Shown: positions 1 through 9,220 of the stretch, piece after piece
How positions within the stretch are numbered: position 1 is the first letter of the stretch
Layout of the letters: each line of letters opens with the position of its first letter
Assembly: GCF_900103215.1 (NCBI RefSeq)
Contig: NZ_FNGV01000021.1
Location: forward strand, 1 to 57,085
Direction of reading: 5' to 3'
DNA from: Kriegella aquimaris
GTDB taxonomy: Bacteria; Bacteroidota; Bacteroidia; Flavobacteriales; Flavobacteriaceae
Length of the DNA stretch: 57,085 nt
Made by a program: the position numbers and the translations under genes
Notes under the pieces: generated by a model
What the model saw: the letters and a program-made list of their open reading frames with translations, nothing else
What the model was told of the DNA's origin: nothing
The model's database searches: none

Positions 1-1
1 G

Positions 2-3000
2 ACATACCATGCTTGGGTACGCGATGCTCAAGGCTGTGAGAGATTAATTCGGGACAACATTGTCCTTGATGTTCCAGAAGCCATAGTGGCCGCCATTCAA
101 GTGACCCGGGACAACTGTACGAACCTACAGGGTGAAATCACCGTAGATTTACCAATGGGCGGACAGGGAAGCAACTATACCTATCAATTGATCAAGGACG
201 GTGTTAATCTGCGTGCGCCACAGAACACCCGCGTATTCTCGGGACTTGGCGCCGGTGAGTATGAAGTGTTGATTACGGACCAGTGGGGCTGTAGCCTAAA
301 TACCCCTTCAGAATTCTTGTACGAGCAATTGGATGTTTCTACTTCAGTTGTAAAATCTATTGATTGTACAGTTACACCAGAGGGTGAGATTACGGTAAAT
401 GTAAACGGAGGTTCAACCAACCTAGAATTTATAATGACTACTCCTTTAGGAAATGTCATTACACAAATAACAGGTGTATTTACAAACTTAACAGAGGCAG
501 GAACATATTCTATCATTGTTAGAGATAATGATACGACCAATCCTGTTTGTGAAAGAACGGTAACACAGGAACTGGACGCACCGATAGACCCAGTTCTAAT
601 AGATGCTACTATTAATAACGTAAGCTGCTTCAGCGGCAACAACGGCAGTATTAGGGTAAATATAGACCCAGCAACCGATACAAATCCTCTTTACCAATAT
701 GAACTCTATGACATTGTCAATTTAGTAACACCAATCGCAGGACCGCAAACTGACCCTTTATTTACAAATTTGAATGCTGGAGATTATCAAATAAAAGTAA
801 TTTCTGGTAGGGGTTGTGTTGGATTTAGAAACGAAACAATAACGGAACCCACAGAATTATTGATAGACGCCACTGCTACAACTTTCGCTTGTGATGGAGA
901 CAATGGTGTAACCACATCTACCATTACCATAGCTATTTTGGACGGTGTTACAACTCCGGGAAATCCTTCCGGAACACCACAATACTTATACAGTATTAAT
1001 AATGTGAATTTTCAAAGTTCCAATACGTTCGAAATACTTGACAACGGCCTGACGAGAAATATTATCGTATACGTTACGGATGGACAAAGTTGTCCCGCAA
1101 CAACCTCAGTTACAATTGAACCCCTAAATAAGTTTAGTGCAACTGTTAGTCAGATATCGGCCATTTCTTGTACAAATGAAGAAGTCGTAACAGTAGCTGT
1201 AACGGATGATGGAAATCCTCATAACTATTCATTTGAGTTGTTGCCACTTGGGAATCCAAATGGTGCTCAAACGGCCTTTACGTCGACAACAGCGACCTTC
1301 GACCTATCGTCAGTAGGAAACTATACCTTTAGAGTAACGGATATGGACACAGGATGCTATGTTGATACAACTTCCTATGAAATAGCACCTTATAATTTCA
1401 TTGATGTTATGGCCGTAGCAATAACCCCAGTTACTTGTTTTGGAGACGGAAATGGGGCTTTGGAAATATCTATTACAGGATACGCCGGGAACTATGACTA
1501 TCAATTGTTTGATGGATTAGGAAATACAGTAGGTGGATTAGTAAGCACAGATACAAGTGTAAACCCAAGACCTATAACCGGTCTTGCAGGAGGGAATTAT
1601 TATGTGCGAGTTACAGAAACAGGAGTGCCTTCTTGTATTGAAGATTCCAATATTGTAAATATAATATCTCCTGATACGGCACTAACGGCAATAGTCGACG
1701 CTTTAGCGGTTCCCACATGTACAAATGATCAAGGTGAGATTCTAATAGATCCAAGTGGTGGATATGCCCCTTACGATATTGTTTTGACCAATACAACAAC
1801 TTCACAGGTATATTCTGTAATGGATGTCCATGCCATAACGTTTGCGGGGCTTTCTGCAGGTAGTTTCACTATATCGGTCACAGATGATTTGGGTTGTGTT
1901 TATACGGATACCGAGATGTTAAATGCCGCTATTCCTATAGTAGCTAATGCTACTCCGTTGATAACTGATTTGGCTTGCTCTGGAGATACTGGTGTAACAA
2001 TTTCAGCAAACGTGACCAGCGGCGGAAGTGGAACATATGAATATCAATTGAACCGTTATAACTCGGCAGGAACCGCCATCATCTATACCACAGGAGAACA
2101 ATTAAGTCCTGATTTTAATGATATGGGAGCGGGCATTTATAGTATTACCGTAACGGATGGATGGAACTGTGATATTGAGACAAACAGAGTCGAAATTAGA
2201 CAGCCAACCTTGGTTGAGGCCTTGCTAATAAGAACAGATCCCTTAACCTGCGCCACTGGTGTTGAATTTGAGTTATCAGCCGCGGGCGGTAGCGGTTCAT
2301 ATGAGTATAGTGTTGACAACCTCACATTCGTGCCAATGAGCAGTAATCCAATGGCTTTGCCGTCGATAGGAACTTTCGCTTCGGGAACCTATCAATATTA
2401 TGTTAGGGATGCAGTCAATGTTTGTGAGGCAATTTTGTCGAATGCAATAACTGAAGACGCGATAGACCCGTTGATTCTTTTAGTGGACGAAACTGCTGCC
2501 ACAATTAACTGTAATGGGGAAAGTACGGCAATTATTTTCGCAGACGCCTACGGTGGTTTGGGTAACTACCAATATGAATTGTTCACAGACGCCTCTTTAT
2601 CTATTGCCTCACGAATTGCAGGGCCACAGGCCAGAGGAGAATTCAGAGATTTACCAGCTGGGAATTATTATGTATCGGTGACCAGTTTCGACTGTACAAC
2701 GGCCCCGGAAGAAGTAACGATAACTGACCCCGAGCCATTAAGTTATAGTGAGGTGGTATCGGATGCCTCTTGTTTCGGTGAAGAAAATGGAAGCATTACG
2801 GTTACCCTTTCTGGAGGATCTGGAGACTATCTATATTCCATATCACCAAACCTGGCCCAGTTCGATTCCATAAATACATTTACAAATCTTGCTCCAGGTG
2901 ATTATGTAGTGATAGCACAGGATCGAAATGGATGTTTCGAATATATCGAATATACCATATCCCAGCCCACGATGATCAATGTAAGCGCTACTACCTCCCC

Positions 3001-3937
3001 TGAGATTTGTGCTGGTAGTAATGACGGTTCAATATCATTGGCCATTTCTGGAGGAACTGCACCATACAGCACTGCCGTAAATTCTAATGTTGACGCCGAT
3101 TTTGTACAAGGAAGAACAGAACTTACAGATTTAGCTGAAGGAAATTATATTCTTTTTGTTAGAGATAACAATGGCTGTGAAACCAATTTGACGGTAACCA
3201 TTGACCCGGGAGTAAATTTAAACGCGGAGGTGATTCCAGTATATGAATGTACCGGCAACATGCCGACAAATTATATAGATGTCGTTTTGGAAGATTCCGA
3301 AAACAGCAGTGAAGTACTATATGCATTGGATTCTAGTAATACAAATGACATGTTGCTAAACCCTGATTTCAGGAATTTAGCCCCCGGCCCGCATTACATA
3401 ACTATAGCCCATGCAAACGGATGCGTAAACATCATTGATTTTGAAATTGAAAACTTTGAACCATTGAACCTGACGCTTCAACAAAACAATATCAATGAAA
3501 TTACTGCTGTAGCGACAGGAGGAAGAAAAGATTATACCTTTTATTTTGATGATACGAATAATGGTACCGACAATACTTTTTACATTACTAGAACCGATAA
3601 TTATACAGTAACGGTCGTAGATGAAAACGGTTGTGAATCAACGGCCAGTATTTTTGTTGAATTTATAGACATCGAAATCACTAATTTCTTTACTCCTGAC
3701 GGGGATGGTCAGAACGATCGTTGGAAGCCAAAAAATATTGATCAATTTCCAGAGATACTAATCAAAATATTTGACCGTTATGGTAGAGAGGTTTCGCGTG
3801 TGTCGGTAGATGTTCAGGGATGGGACGGAACCTACAAAAAAGCAGAGTTGCCAACGGGCGATTACTGGTATGTTATACAACTTAACGGTGAAGATGATGA
3901 CCGTGAATTTGTTGGACATTTTACCCTATATCGATAA
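2..3937 (+). CDS. SprB-repeat gliding/adhesin protein, 5' end missing
   Basis: A very large cell-surface protein of the gliding-motility/adhesin type, secreted by the type IX system. The reading frame is open to the left edge of the window, so the N-terminus lies outside; a GTG at 86 is only an internal codon. The visible ~1,310 residues are repeats of about 80-90 residues, each with a conserved Cys near a C-F-G-x-x-x-G-type motif (examples: VSCFSGNNGSI, VTCFGDGNGAL, ASCFGEENGSI), as in SprB repeats. The last ~85 residues (about 3675-3934) form the gliding-motility-associated C-terminal domain: FTPDGDGQNDRW at its start, IFDRYGREV in the middle and GHFTLYR at the end. This is the T9SS type B sorting signal. 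A PorP/SprF-type gene follows after 19 nt, the usual partner arrangement. The domain call is firm; the adhesin/motility role is inferred from the family. Confidence 0.9.
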   Translation, partial: TYHAWVRDAQGCERLIRDNIVLDVPEAIVAAIQVTRDNCTNLQGEITVDLPMGGQGSNYTYQLIKDGVNLRAPQNTRVFSGLGAGEYEVLITDQWGCSLNTPSEFLYEQLDVSTSVVKSIDCTVTPEGEITVNVNGGSTNLEFIMTTPLGNVITQITGVFTNLTEAGTYSIIVRDNDTTNPVCERTVTQELDAPIDPVLIDATINNVSCFSGNNGSIRVNIDPATDTNPLYQYELYDIVNLVTPIAGPQTDPLFTNLNAGDYQIKVISGRGCVGFRNETITEPTELLIDATATTFACDGDNGVTTSTITIAILDGVTTPGNPSGTPQYLYSINNVNFQSSNTFEILDNGLTRNIIVYVTDGQSCPATTSVTIEPLNKFSATVSQISAISCTNEEVVTVAVTDDGNPHNYSFELLPLGNPNGAQTAFTSTTATFDLSSVGNYTFRVTDMDTGCYVDTTSYEIAPYNFIDVMAVAITPVTCFGDGNGALEISITGYAGNYDYQLFDGLGNTVGGLVSTDTSVNPRPITGLAGGNYYVRVTETGVPSCIEDSNIVNIISPDTALTAIVDALAVPTCTNDQGEILIDPSGGYAPYDIVLTNTTTSQVYSVMDVHAITFAGLSAGSFTISVTDDLGCVYTDTEMLNAAIPIVANATPLITDLACSGDTGVTISANVTSGGSGTYEYQLNRYNSAGTAIIYTTGEQLSPDFNDMGAGIYSITVTDGWNCDIETNRVEIRQPTLVEALLIRTDPLTCATGVEFELSAAGGSGSYEYSVDNLTFVPMSSNPMALPSIGTFASGTYQYYVRDAVNVCEAILSNAITEDAIDPLILLVDETAATINCNGESTAIIFADAYGGLGNYQYELFTDASLSIASRIAGPQARGEFRDLPAGNYYVSVTSFDCTTAPEEVTITDPEPLSYSEVVSDASCFGEENGSITVTLSGGSGDYLYSISPNLAQFDSINTFTNLAPGDYVVIAQDRNGCFEYIEYTISQPTMINVSATTSPEICAGSNDGSISLAISGGTAPYSTAVNSNVDADFVQGRTELTDLAEGNYILFVRDNNGCETNLTVTIDPGVNLNAEVIPVYECTGNMPTNYIDVVLEDSENSSEVLYALDSSNTNDMLLNPDFRNLAPGPHYITIAHANGCVNIIDFEIENFEPLNLTLQQNNINEITAVATGGRKDYTFYFDDTNNGTDNTFYITRTDNYTVTVVDENGCESTASIFVEFIDIEITNFFTPDGDGQNDRWKPKNIDQFPEILIKIFDRYGREVSRVSVDVQGWDGTYKKAELPTGDYWYVIQLNGEDDDREFVGHFTLYR

Positions 3938-3956
3938 AAACTTAACCTACAGAACC

Positions 3957-4913
3957 ATGCGTAAAATATTATTGGCTTTACTTCTGCTTTTCGCAGTCTT
4001 GAACTCCAATGGTCAAGAACTTAATTCGCCCCAGCTATCACAATACCTAGCAGATAATCCCTTTGTTTTGTCACCTACCTATGCGGGTATTGGAGACCAT
4101 ATAAAAATAAGGTTGAACGGTCTGGCCCAATGGGTAGGTATCAAAGATGCTCCCAGAACCCAATCATTGGCAGCCGATATGCGGTTGGGAGAAAAATCAG
4201 GAGTCGGATTATTTTTATACAATGACAAAAATGGATATACCAAACAACAGGGAGCAAGGGTTTCCTTTGCACATCATTTGACACTCGACAGATATGATGA
4301 TGAATTCCTTTCTTTTGGTCTGTCGTATAACTTTAATCAGTTTCGAATAGATACCGAACAATTCAATCTTTTAGATTTTCCCGATAATGGAGTGGTGAAT
4401 AACCGTCAGACTGCCAATCATAATTTTGATGTTGGTGTACTATACCGTTTTGATAAATTTTATTTTAACCTGAATGCCTCAAACCTTATCAATAAAGATC
4501 CAAGAAACTTGACCTTTAACATTGATGAGCCCAACGAACTACGGAATTATTATGCGTATACAGGATATCGCTATACCAAGAACAAGAATAGCCGACTAGA
4601 GATAGAACCTTCTATACTATTCAAACTTTTTGAAAGTGATGGACGCTCTGAGACGGATTTGAACCTGAAATTCAGATGGTATGATTTTGAAGATTATTAC
4701 TACGCTGGACTTAATTATCGTTTCTTAAATGATCAAATTGGTAAACCTCTATACGTGGCCCCTTTCGTAGGATTGAAGAAAAGCAATTTCTATTTCGGAT
4801 ATTCCTATCAGATAATACTCAACGAAATTTTAGGATATAGTACAGGTACCCATGTTATTACCATTGGTGTAGATTTATTTCAGGGCATCAGCAACTGTCG
4901 ATGTACTTATTAA
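3957..4913 (+). CDS. PorP/SprF family type IX secretion membrane protein
   Basis: An outer-membrane beta-barrel protein of about 318 residues that is thought to anchor or help secrete the SprB-like protein encoded just upstream. The frame is open further upstream, but the ATG at 3957 gives a clean signal peptide (basic MRK, then a run of Leu/Ala, ending near NSNGQE) and lies 19 nt after the adhesin stop, so I take it as the start. The mature N-terminus carries the family hallmark: QLSQYLADNPFVLSPTYAGI, then a region rich in alternating aromatic and polar residues typical of barrel strands, and the late segment FYFGYSYQ. The gene is very probably co-transcribed with the adhesin. The family call is strong; the specific partner is inferred from position. 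Confidence 0.88.
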   Translation: MRKILLALLLLFAVLNSNGQELNSPQLSQYLADNPFVLSPTYAGIGDHIKIRLNGLAQWVGIKDAPRTQSLAADMRLGEKSGVGLFLYNDKNGYTKQQGARVSFAHHLTLDRYDDEFLSFGLSYNFNQFRIDTEQFNLLDFPDNGVVNNRQTANHNFDVGVLYRFDKFYFNLNASNLINKDPRNLTFNIDEPNELRNYYAYTGYRYTKNKNSRLEIEPSILFKLFESDGRSETDLNLKFRWYDFEDYYYAGLNYRFLNDQIGKPLYVAPFVGLKKSNFYFGYSYQIILNEILGYSTGTHVITIGVDLFQGISNCRCTY

Positions 4914-4961
4914 AATTGTACATTATTTCCCCATTTAATAATTTTCAACGGCTTTTTGTGG

Positions 4962-4991
4962 TTGTTCTTTATCACATATCATATAATTTTG
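4962..4991 (+). promoter_or_regulatory. Bacteroidota-type promoter of folB
   Basis: TTG at 4962-4964, 19 nt, then TAATTTTG at 4984-4991, matching the Bacteroidota -33/-7 pattern TTG...TAnnTTTG. Transcription would start near 4995-4998, leaving a leader of about 15 nt before the GTG start of folB. Confidence 0.55.
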
Positions 4992-5010
4992 TAAAAAATT
5001 AAGCTAAGCT

Positions 5011-5373
5011 GTGGGGAAAATAAAAATTAAAAATATCAGGGTTTTCGCCCATCACGGATGTTTGAAAGAAGAAACTGCCATCGGTAGCGAATATTCGGTA
5101 GATGTTGGTATTCGATCTAATTTGTCAAAGGCTTCTTTTTCGGATAAACTTGCTGATACGGTAGATTACGTACATATCAACAGAATTGTTAAAGAAGAAA
5201 TGAAGCTTCCTTCTAAGCTTTTAGAACACGTAGCCCGCAGAATACTGGAAAGAATGCTGTCAGAACTTACAAATATAATCGAAGCCGAAGTTTCAGTATC
5301 AAAGCTAAATCCGCCTATAAACGGTGATGTGGAGATGGTATCGGTAATTTTAAATACAAAAGATTTGGAATAA
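5011..5373 (+). CDS. folB: Dihydroneopterin aldolase
   Basis: Cytosolic enzyme of folate synthesis that converts 7,8-dihydroneopterin to 6-hydroxymethyl-dihydropterin and glycolaldehyde. The 120-residue length is normal for FolB. Visible family features are the HHGCLKEE segment near residue 14 (the HG...EE motif), the DYVHIN segment near residue 50 and the late VSKLNPPI segment, whose Lys is the expected catalytic residue. The start is a GTG; no ATG gives a better fit, and a promoter with a short leader sits just upstream. It is a single gene between the T9SS pair and tRNA-Cys. Confidence 0.92.
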   Translation: MGKIKIKNIRVFAHHGCLKEETAIGSEYSVDVGIRSNLSKASFSDKLADTVDYVHINRIVKEEMKLPSKLLEHVARRILERMLSELTNIIEAEVSVSKLNPPINGDVEMVSVILNTKDLE

Positions 5374-5397
5374 AAAACCAAACTTTTGCATATCTTT

Positions 5398-5427
5398 TTG
5401 ATAGCTAAGAATAACATCTTACATTTG
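5398..5427 (+). promoter_or_regulatory. Promoter of tRNA-Cys
   Basis: TTG at 5398-5400, exactly 19 nt, then TACATTTG at 5420-5427, a full match to TAnnTTTG. The tRNA begins at 5439. Confidence 0.7.
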
Positions 5428-5438
5428 CAGCTTGAAAT

Positions 5439-5509
5439 GGCATCGTGGCCGAGTGGCTAGGCGCAGCTCTGCAAAAGCTTGTACAGCGGTTCGAATCCGC
5501 TCGATGCCT
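5439..5509 (+). tRNA. tRNA-Cys (GCA)
   Basis: A 71-nt cloverleaf. The acceptor stem GGCATCG (5439-5445) pairs with CGATGCC (5502-5508). The T arm contains GGTTCGAATCC. The anticodon loop CTGCAAA (5469-5475), closed by AGCT/AGCT, gives anticodon GCA at 5471-5473, which reads Cys codons. CCA is not encoded. A promoter and a hairpin terminator flank the gene, so it is its own transcription unit. Confidence 0.93.
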
Positions 5510-5518
5510 CTCTTATCC

Positions 5519-5550
5519 AAAATCCCTTCCTTTAACGGAGGGGATTTTTT
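5519..5550. terminator. Bidirectional hairpin terminator
   Basis: A 12-bp stem with one G:T pair: AAAATCCCTTCC (5519-5530), loop TTTAAC, GGAGGGGATTTT (5537-5548), followed by further T residues. It ends the tRNA-Cys transcript on the plus strand. The A run on its left arm also serves the convergent exporter gene, whose stop codon starts at 5551. Confidence 0.8.
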
Positions 5551-6232
5551 ATTCTCCCATATGTTCAATGTGTTGGATGCCTTTTTCTATATTGAATTGA
5601 TCTTTAGGCAAAAATCCCTTGACAATTAAAACGATACCGCAGATTACTAAAATAATCCCTAGACTTTTCTTGATCAGACGTATTCGAGTTTTTGTAAGCT
5701 TTTTTTTCAACCGTTTTGCTAATAATATTTTGAAAATATCGGTTACGACATAAGCCCCGATCATTGCTGAAAAGAAAATCGTAATACGATTGGAATCATT
5801 GTTCAGACTAGGTCCTACAACAATGATGACCCCGAGCCAAAAAACCAATACCCCTATATTAATGAAATTGAGTAAAAACCCTTTCATCAATAATCCGACA
5901 TATCCCTTGCTGGAGGTTAGACCCGCATCCTCCTTCTTTGTAACTTTTTTTGTTTCTTTTTTAAAAAAAGTAATTACTCCGTAAATTAAGAGAATAAAAC
6001 CTCCAAAAACATATAATCCAGGTTGATTGCTTAAATTTTCGAGAAGCTGAAAACTACTAAAATAGGCCAAGATTATAAAAAGAATATCGGCAAGTACTAC
6101 ACCTAAATCAAAAACAATAGCCGCCCTGAAACCCTTTATTGCACTGGTTTCTAAAAGCACAAAAAAAACAGGCCCGATCATAAAGCTTAAAAAAAAGCCT
6201 AATGGTATCGCCGCCTGAACATCTTCCCACAT
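5549..6232 (-). CDS. LysE/RhtB family exporter
   Basis: An inner-membrane exporter of about 227 residues with roughly six hydrophobic segments, the normal size and layout of LysE/RhtB amino-acid exporters. The first helix carries the family signature FMIGPVFFVLLETS near residues 17-30. A basic, Lys-rich loop (FFKKETKKVTKKED, near residues 89-102) separates the N- and C-terminal helices. The substrate cannot be read from the sequence; amino acids or related metabolites are the family expectation. It stands alone, convergent with tRNA-Cys, with a 57-nt gap from the neighbouring GIN-domain gene's 3' end. Confidence 0.82.
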   Translation of the reverse strand: MWEDVQAAIPLGFFLSFMIGPVFFVLLETSAIKGFRAAIVFDLGVVLADILFIILAYFSSFQLLENLSNQPGLYVFGGFILLIYGVITFFKKETKKVTKKEDAGLTSSKGYVGLLMKGFLLNFINIGVLVFWLGVIIVVGPSLNNDSNRITIFFSAMIGAYVVTDIFKILLAKRLKKKLTKTRIRLIKKSLGIILVICGIVLIVKGFLPKDQFNIEKGIQHIEHMGE

Positions 6233-6289
6233 ACTGTAATTCTGATTTCTAAATTATCGAACGGATAAAAATAGCGTGGAAATTAAAAA

Positions 6290-6973
6290 TCACATTTTAG
6301 TAATTCTTCCACCAAATACCGTTTTTTCCTCCATTTTTACCGGATTACCATAAACAAGCACTTCACCCCCTGCTTTTACAGAAGCATTGACATAGTTGGT
6401 GGCATTTATTTCGGCTTTGGAACCGGCGTTCACATTAATCGTTGAAAATTTGGTTTTTAGGTTTTTACCTTCGTATATACCTCCGGTGTTTATGGCAACA
6501 TCTTGTAAATCTGAAGATCCGCTGGCAATAACAACGCCCCCAGTGACCGCTTTAATCAATATTTGCTCAACTTCTGCTTTCACCGATAGCTCACCTCCTT
6601 CTTGCGCTTTTAATTCAAGAATATCTTGACTTATAACATCTTCAGAAGATATTCGCGCATCTTCATTCACATCAATAATTACAATCTTTTCACTGTAGTA
6701 CAAATCTACAAAAGTTCTATAACCACTAAAAATCTTACCGATCTGCATTCGAAGTTTTAAAACGCCATCGTTATTGATAATGGTTACTCGAGAAGTATTG
6801 GCACCGGAAATCACCGCCCTATTTACGTCAGATTTAATAAGGTTTACAGAAAGTCCGTCAAAGGCCTTTACTTCTGTAAAACTATCAAGTTCTTGAGTTA
6901 CTTTTTCGTCTTGACCACTGCTTGACTGAAGTCCTATAAGCAACACTATAAAAAATAGAATCTTTTGCTTCAT
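6290..6973 (-). CDS. GIN-domain (DUF2807) secreted protein
   Basis: A predicted exported protein of 227 residues: signal peptide (MKQKILFFIVLLIGLQ, cleavage near SSGQ), then the head GIN domain fold. This is seen as short beta-strand repeats rich in Val, Ile, Gly and Asn, with the opening FTEVKAFDGLSVNLIK and the close NASVKAGGEVLVYGNPV. The family is frequent in Bacteroidota and its biochemical role is unknown; a surface or periplasmic beta-solenoid is expected. It lies in the same direction as RNase R, 57 nt downstream of it. The fold call is solid; no function is claimed. Confidence 0.8.
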   Translation of the reverse strand: MKQKILFFIVLLIGLQSSSGQDEKVTQELDSFTEVKAFDGLSVNLIKSDVNRAVISGANTSRVTIINNDGVLKLRMQIGKIFSGYRTFVDLYYSEKIVIIDVNEDARISSEDVISQDILELKAQEGGELSVKAEVEQILIKAVTGGVVIASGSSDLQDVAINTGGIYEGKNLKTKFSTINVNAGSKAEINATNYVNASVKAGGEVLVYGNPVKMEEKTVFGGRITKM

Positions 6974-7030
6974 ATCAGTTTCTAAGAAGGTTTCTTACTT
7001 ACAGAACAACTTTCATTCCAAAAAATTGCT

Positions 7031-9220
7031 TCATTTATGCTTTCCGATTAATGAGAAATCTAAATGACGTTTTACCAAATCGGTATTTTTTACCATCACC
7101 ACAACCTCATCACCCAATTGGTAGGTTTGTTTTGTACGTTCGCCCACCAAAGCGTATTGTTTTTCATCAAAGATATAATAATCACCTTTTATGTCTCGAA
7201 TACGAACCATTCCTTCACATTTATTTTCAATGATTTCGACATAGATACCCCATTCGGTAACACCACTGATAACCCCAATAAACTCTTGATCCTGGTGGTC
7301 TTGCATAAACTTTATTTGCATATATTTTACAGAATCCCTTTCAGCATTCGCCGATAAGATTTCCATATCTGTAGAATGTTTGCATTTTTCTTCATAAACT
7401 TCCGATTTTGGTGATTTTCCGCCATCTAGATAGTGTTGGAGTAAACGATGGACCATAATATCGGGATAACGTCTTATCGGCGAGGTAAAATGGGTATAAT
7501 AATCGAAGGCCAAGCCATAATGGCCAATATTATTTGTTGTGTAAATCGCCTTGCTCATACTTCGAATAGCCAAGGTATCTACCAAATTCTGTTCCTTTTT
7601 ACCCTTTACATCCTCCAAAAGCTTATTTAAAGAAGCGCTAATAGACTTTTTATCTTTAAAGTTAAGACTATGACCAAAACGTGAAATTATCCCGTTAAGT
7701 GCAATTAATTTATCTTCATCAGGATTGTCATGAATTCGATAAACAAATGTTTTTTCCGGCTTTTGTTTTCCTATAAACTCAGCTACTTTTCGGTTGGCCA
7801 AAAGCATAAATTCCTCGATCAACTTATTGGCATCCTTTGCTTCCTTAAAATAAACACTTACGGGTTCACTTTTTTCATTCAAATTAAAACGTACTTCGAC
7901 CTTATCAAAAGATATTGCTCCTTTTTTCATACGGCCTTCCCGCATAATTTTAGCTAATCTATCCATTGTTAAAGTCGCCTCTACTACGTCGTTAGAAACT
8001 GCATAGGCTTTATCACGTATAGAAATATCCGAAGGAATATTTCCATTTTTATTTTCAATAATATATTGGGCTTCTTCATAAGCAAAACGCTCATTCGAAT
8101 CGATGACCGTTCTACCGAACCATTGATTTTTAACATTCGCCTTATCGTCTAGCTCAAAAATCGCAGAAAACGTATATTTTTCTTCGTTAGGTCGCAGTGA
8201 ACAAGCATTGTTAGATAATACCTCTGGCAACATAGGTACCACACGATCAACCAAATACACCGAAGTAGCCCGATCATAGGCCTCATCATCAAGAATGGTA
8301 TCGGTTTGCAAATAGTGCGACACATCGGCAATATGAATACCTATTTCATAATTACCATTTTCTAAAATTTCGAAAGAAAGTGCGTCATCAAAATCCTTGG
8401 CATCTTTTGGATCAATAGTAAAGGTCAGCGTATTTCGCATATCTCTTCGCTTATCAATTTCCTCCTTTTTAATGGTCGTATCCAATTGATCTGCAAAGCG
8501 TTCTATTTCTGCCGGAAATTCATATGGTAGCCCATATTCCGCTAAAATGGAATGAATTTCAGTATTATGCTCACCTGGCATACCAAGTACTTCGATAATT
8601 TTTCCAAAAGGTGAATCTGCATTTTCAGGCCATTCGGTAATTTCGACAATCACTTTTTCACCATCTTTTGCTTTCCCAATTTTGTCTAAGGACACAAAAA
8701 CATCGGTATACATTCTAAAATCGGTTGGTCTTACAAAAGCAAATGTCTTTTGCATATCTACTATACCCACAAAAGAATTCTTTTTTCGTTCTAGTATCTT
8801 TACAATTTCACCTTCCAGCTTTTTTCCTTTCCTTCTTGGGTATATATATACTTCAACTGTATCTTTATGAAAAGCTTTTTTTAATTTATTAAAAGGCACG
8901 AATACGTCATCATCCATACCCTCTATTATAATATACGCATTGCCTCGACCAGTAATATCTACCGTACCGGTATGATAGGTTTTGGTCGATGCCGCCACTT
9001 TAAAATTTCCGCGACCCTCTTCCAAGATGCGTTTTTTCTCCTTTAATTCTGTCAAACGCTGAATCAACTGATTGCGTTCGTGAGCATCGATTACCCCAAT
9101 TTTAGCAGCTATTTGTTTATAATTGAAACTTTTGTTAGGTTCCTGTTCGAGAACAGTAAAAATACCTTTGGTAATTTCGTTTCTTCTATGGTTTTTTGAT
9201 TTTTTATTTCTCTTGGACAT
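7031..9220 (-). CDS. rnr: Ribonuclease R
   Basis: A 3'-to-5' hydrolytic exoribonuclease that degrades structured RNA in the cytoplasm. The 729-residue length and domain order fit RNase R: an N-terminal winged-helix region (about residues 10-65), cold-shock domains (about 75-215), the RNB catalytic domain (about 250-580) and a C-terminal S1 domain (about 640-725). The catalytic aspartates are in the segment TIDPKDAKDFDDALSFE near residue 270; SPIRRYPDIMVHRLLQ follows later in RNB. The start ATG at 9220 opens a Lys-rich N-terminus usual for this family. Upstream is a 605-bp AT-rich gap shared with the divergent rpiB. Confidence 0.96.
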   Translation of the reverse strand: MSKRNKKSKNHRRNEITKGIFTVLEQEPNKSFNYKQIAAKIGVIDAHERNQLIQRLTELKEKKRILEEGRGNFKVAASTKTYHTGTVDITGRGNAYIIIEGMDDDVFVPFNKLKKAFHKDTVEVYIYPRRKGKKLEGEIVKILERKKNSFVGIVDMQKTFAFVRPTDFRMYTDVFVSLDKIGKAKDGEKVIVEITEWPENADSPFGKIIEVLGMPGEHNTEIHSILAEYGLPYEFPAEIERFADQLDTTIKKEEIDKRRDMRNTLTFTIDPKDAKDFDDALSFEILENGNYEIGIHIADVSHYLQTDTILDDEAYDRATSVYLVDRVVPMLPEVLSNNACSLRPNEEKYTFSAIFELDDKANVKNQWFGRTVIDSNERFAYEEAQYIIENKNGNIPSDISIRDKAYAVSNDVVEATLTMDRLAKIMREGRMKKGAISFDKVEVRFNLNEKSEPVSVYFKEAKDANKLIEEFMLLANRKVAEFIGKQKPEKTFVYRIHDNPDEDKLIALNGIISRFGHSLNFKDKKSISASLNKLLEDVKGKKEQNLVDTLAIRSMSKAIYTTNNIGHYGLAFDYYTHFTSPIRRYPDIMVHRLLQHYLDGGKSPKSEVYEEKCKHSTDMEILSANAERDSVKYMQIKFMQDHQDQEFIGVISGVTEWGIYVEIIENKCEGMVRIRDIKGDYYIFDEKQYALVGERTKQTYQLGDEVVVMVKNTDLVKRHLDFSLIGKHK

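Noticed and set aside
184-642. Minus-strand frame of 152 codons inside the SprB-repeat gene
   Set aside because: It mirrors the repeat-coding strand and has no recognisable protein pattern.
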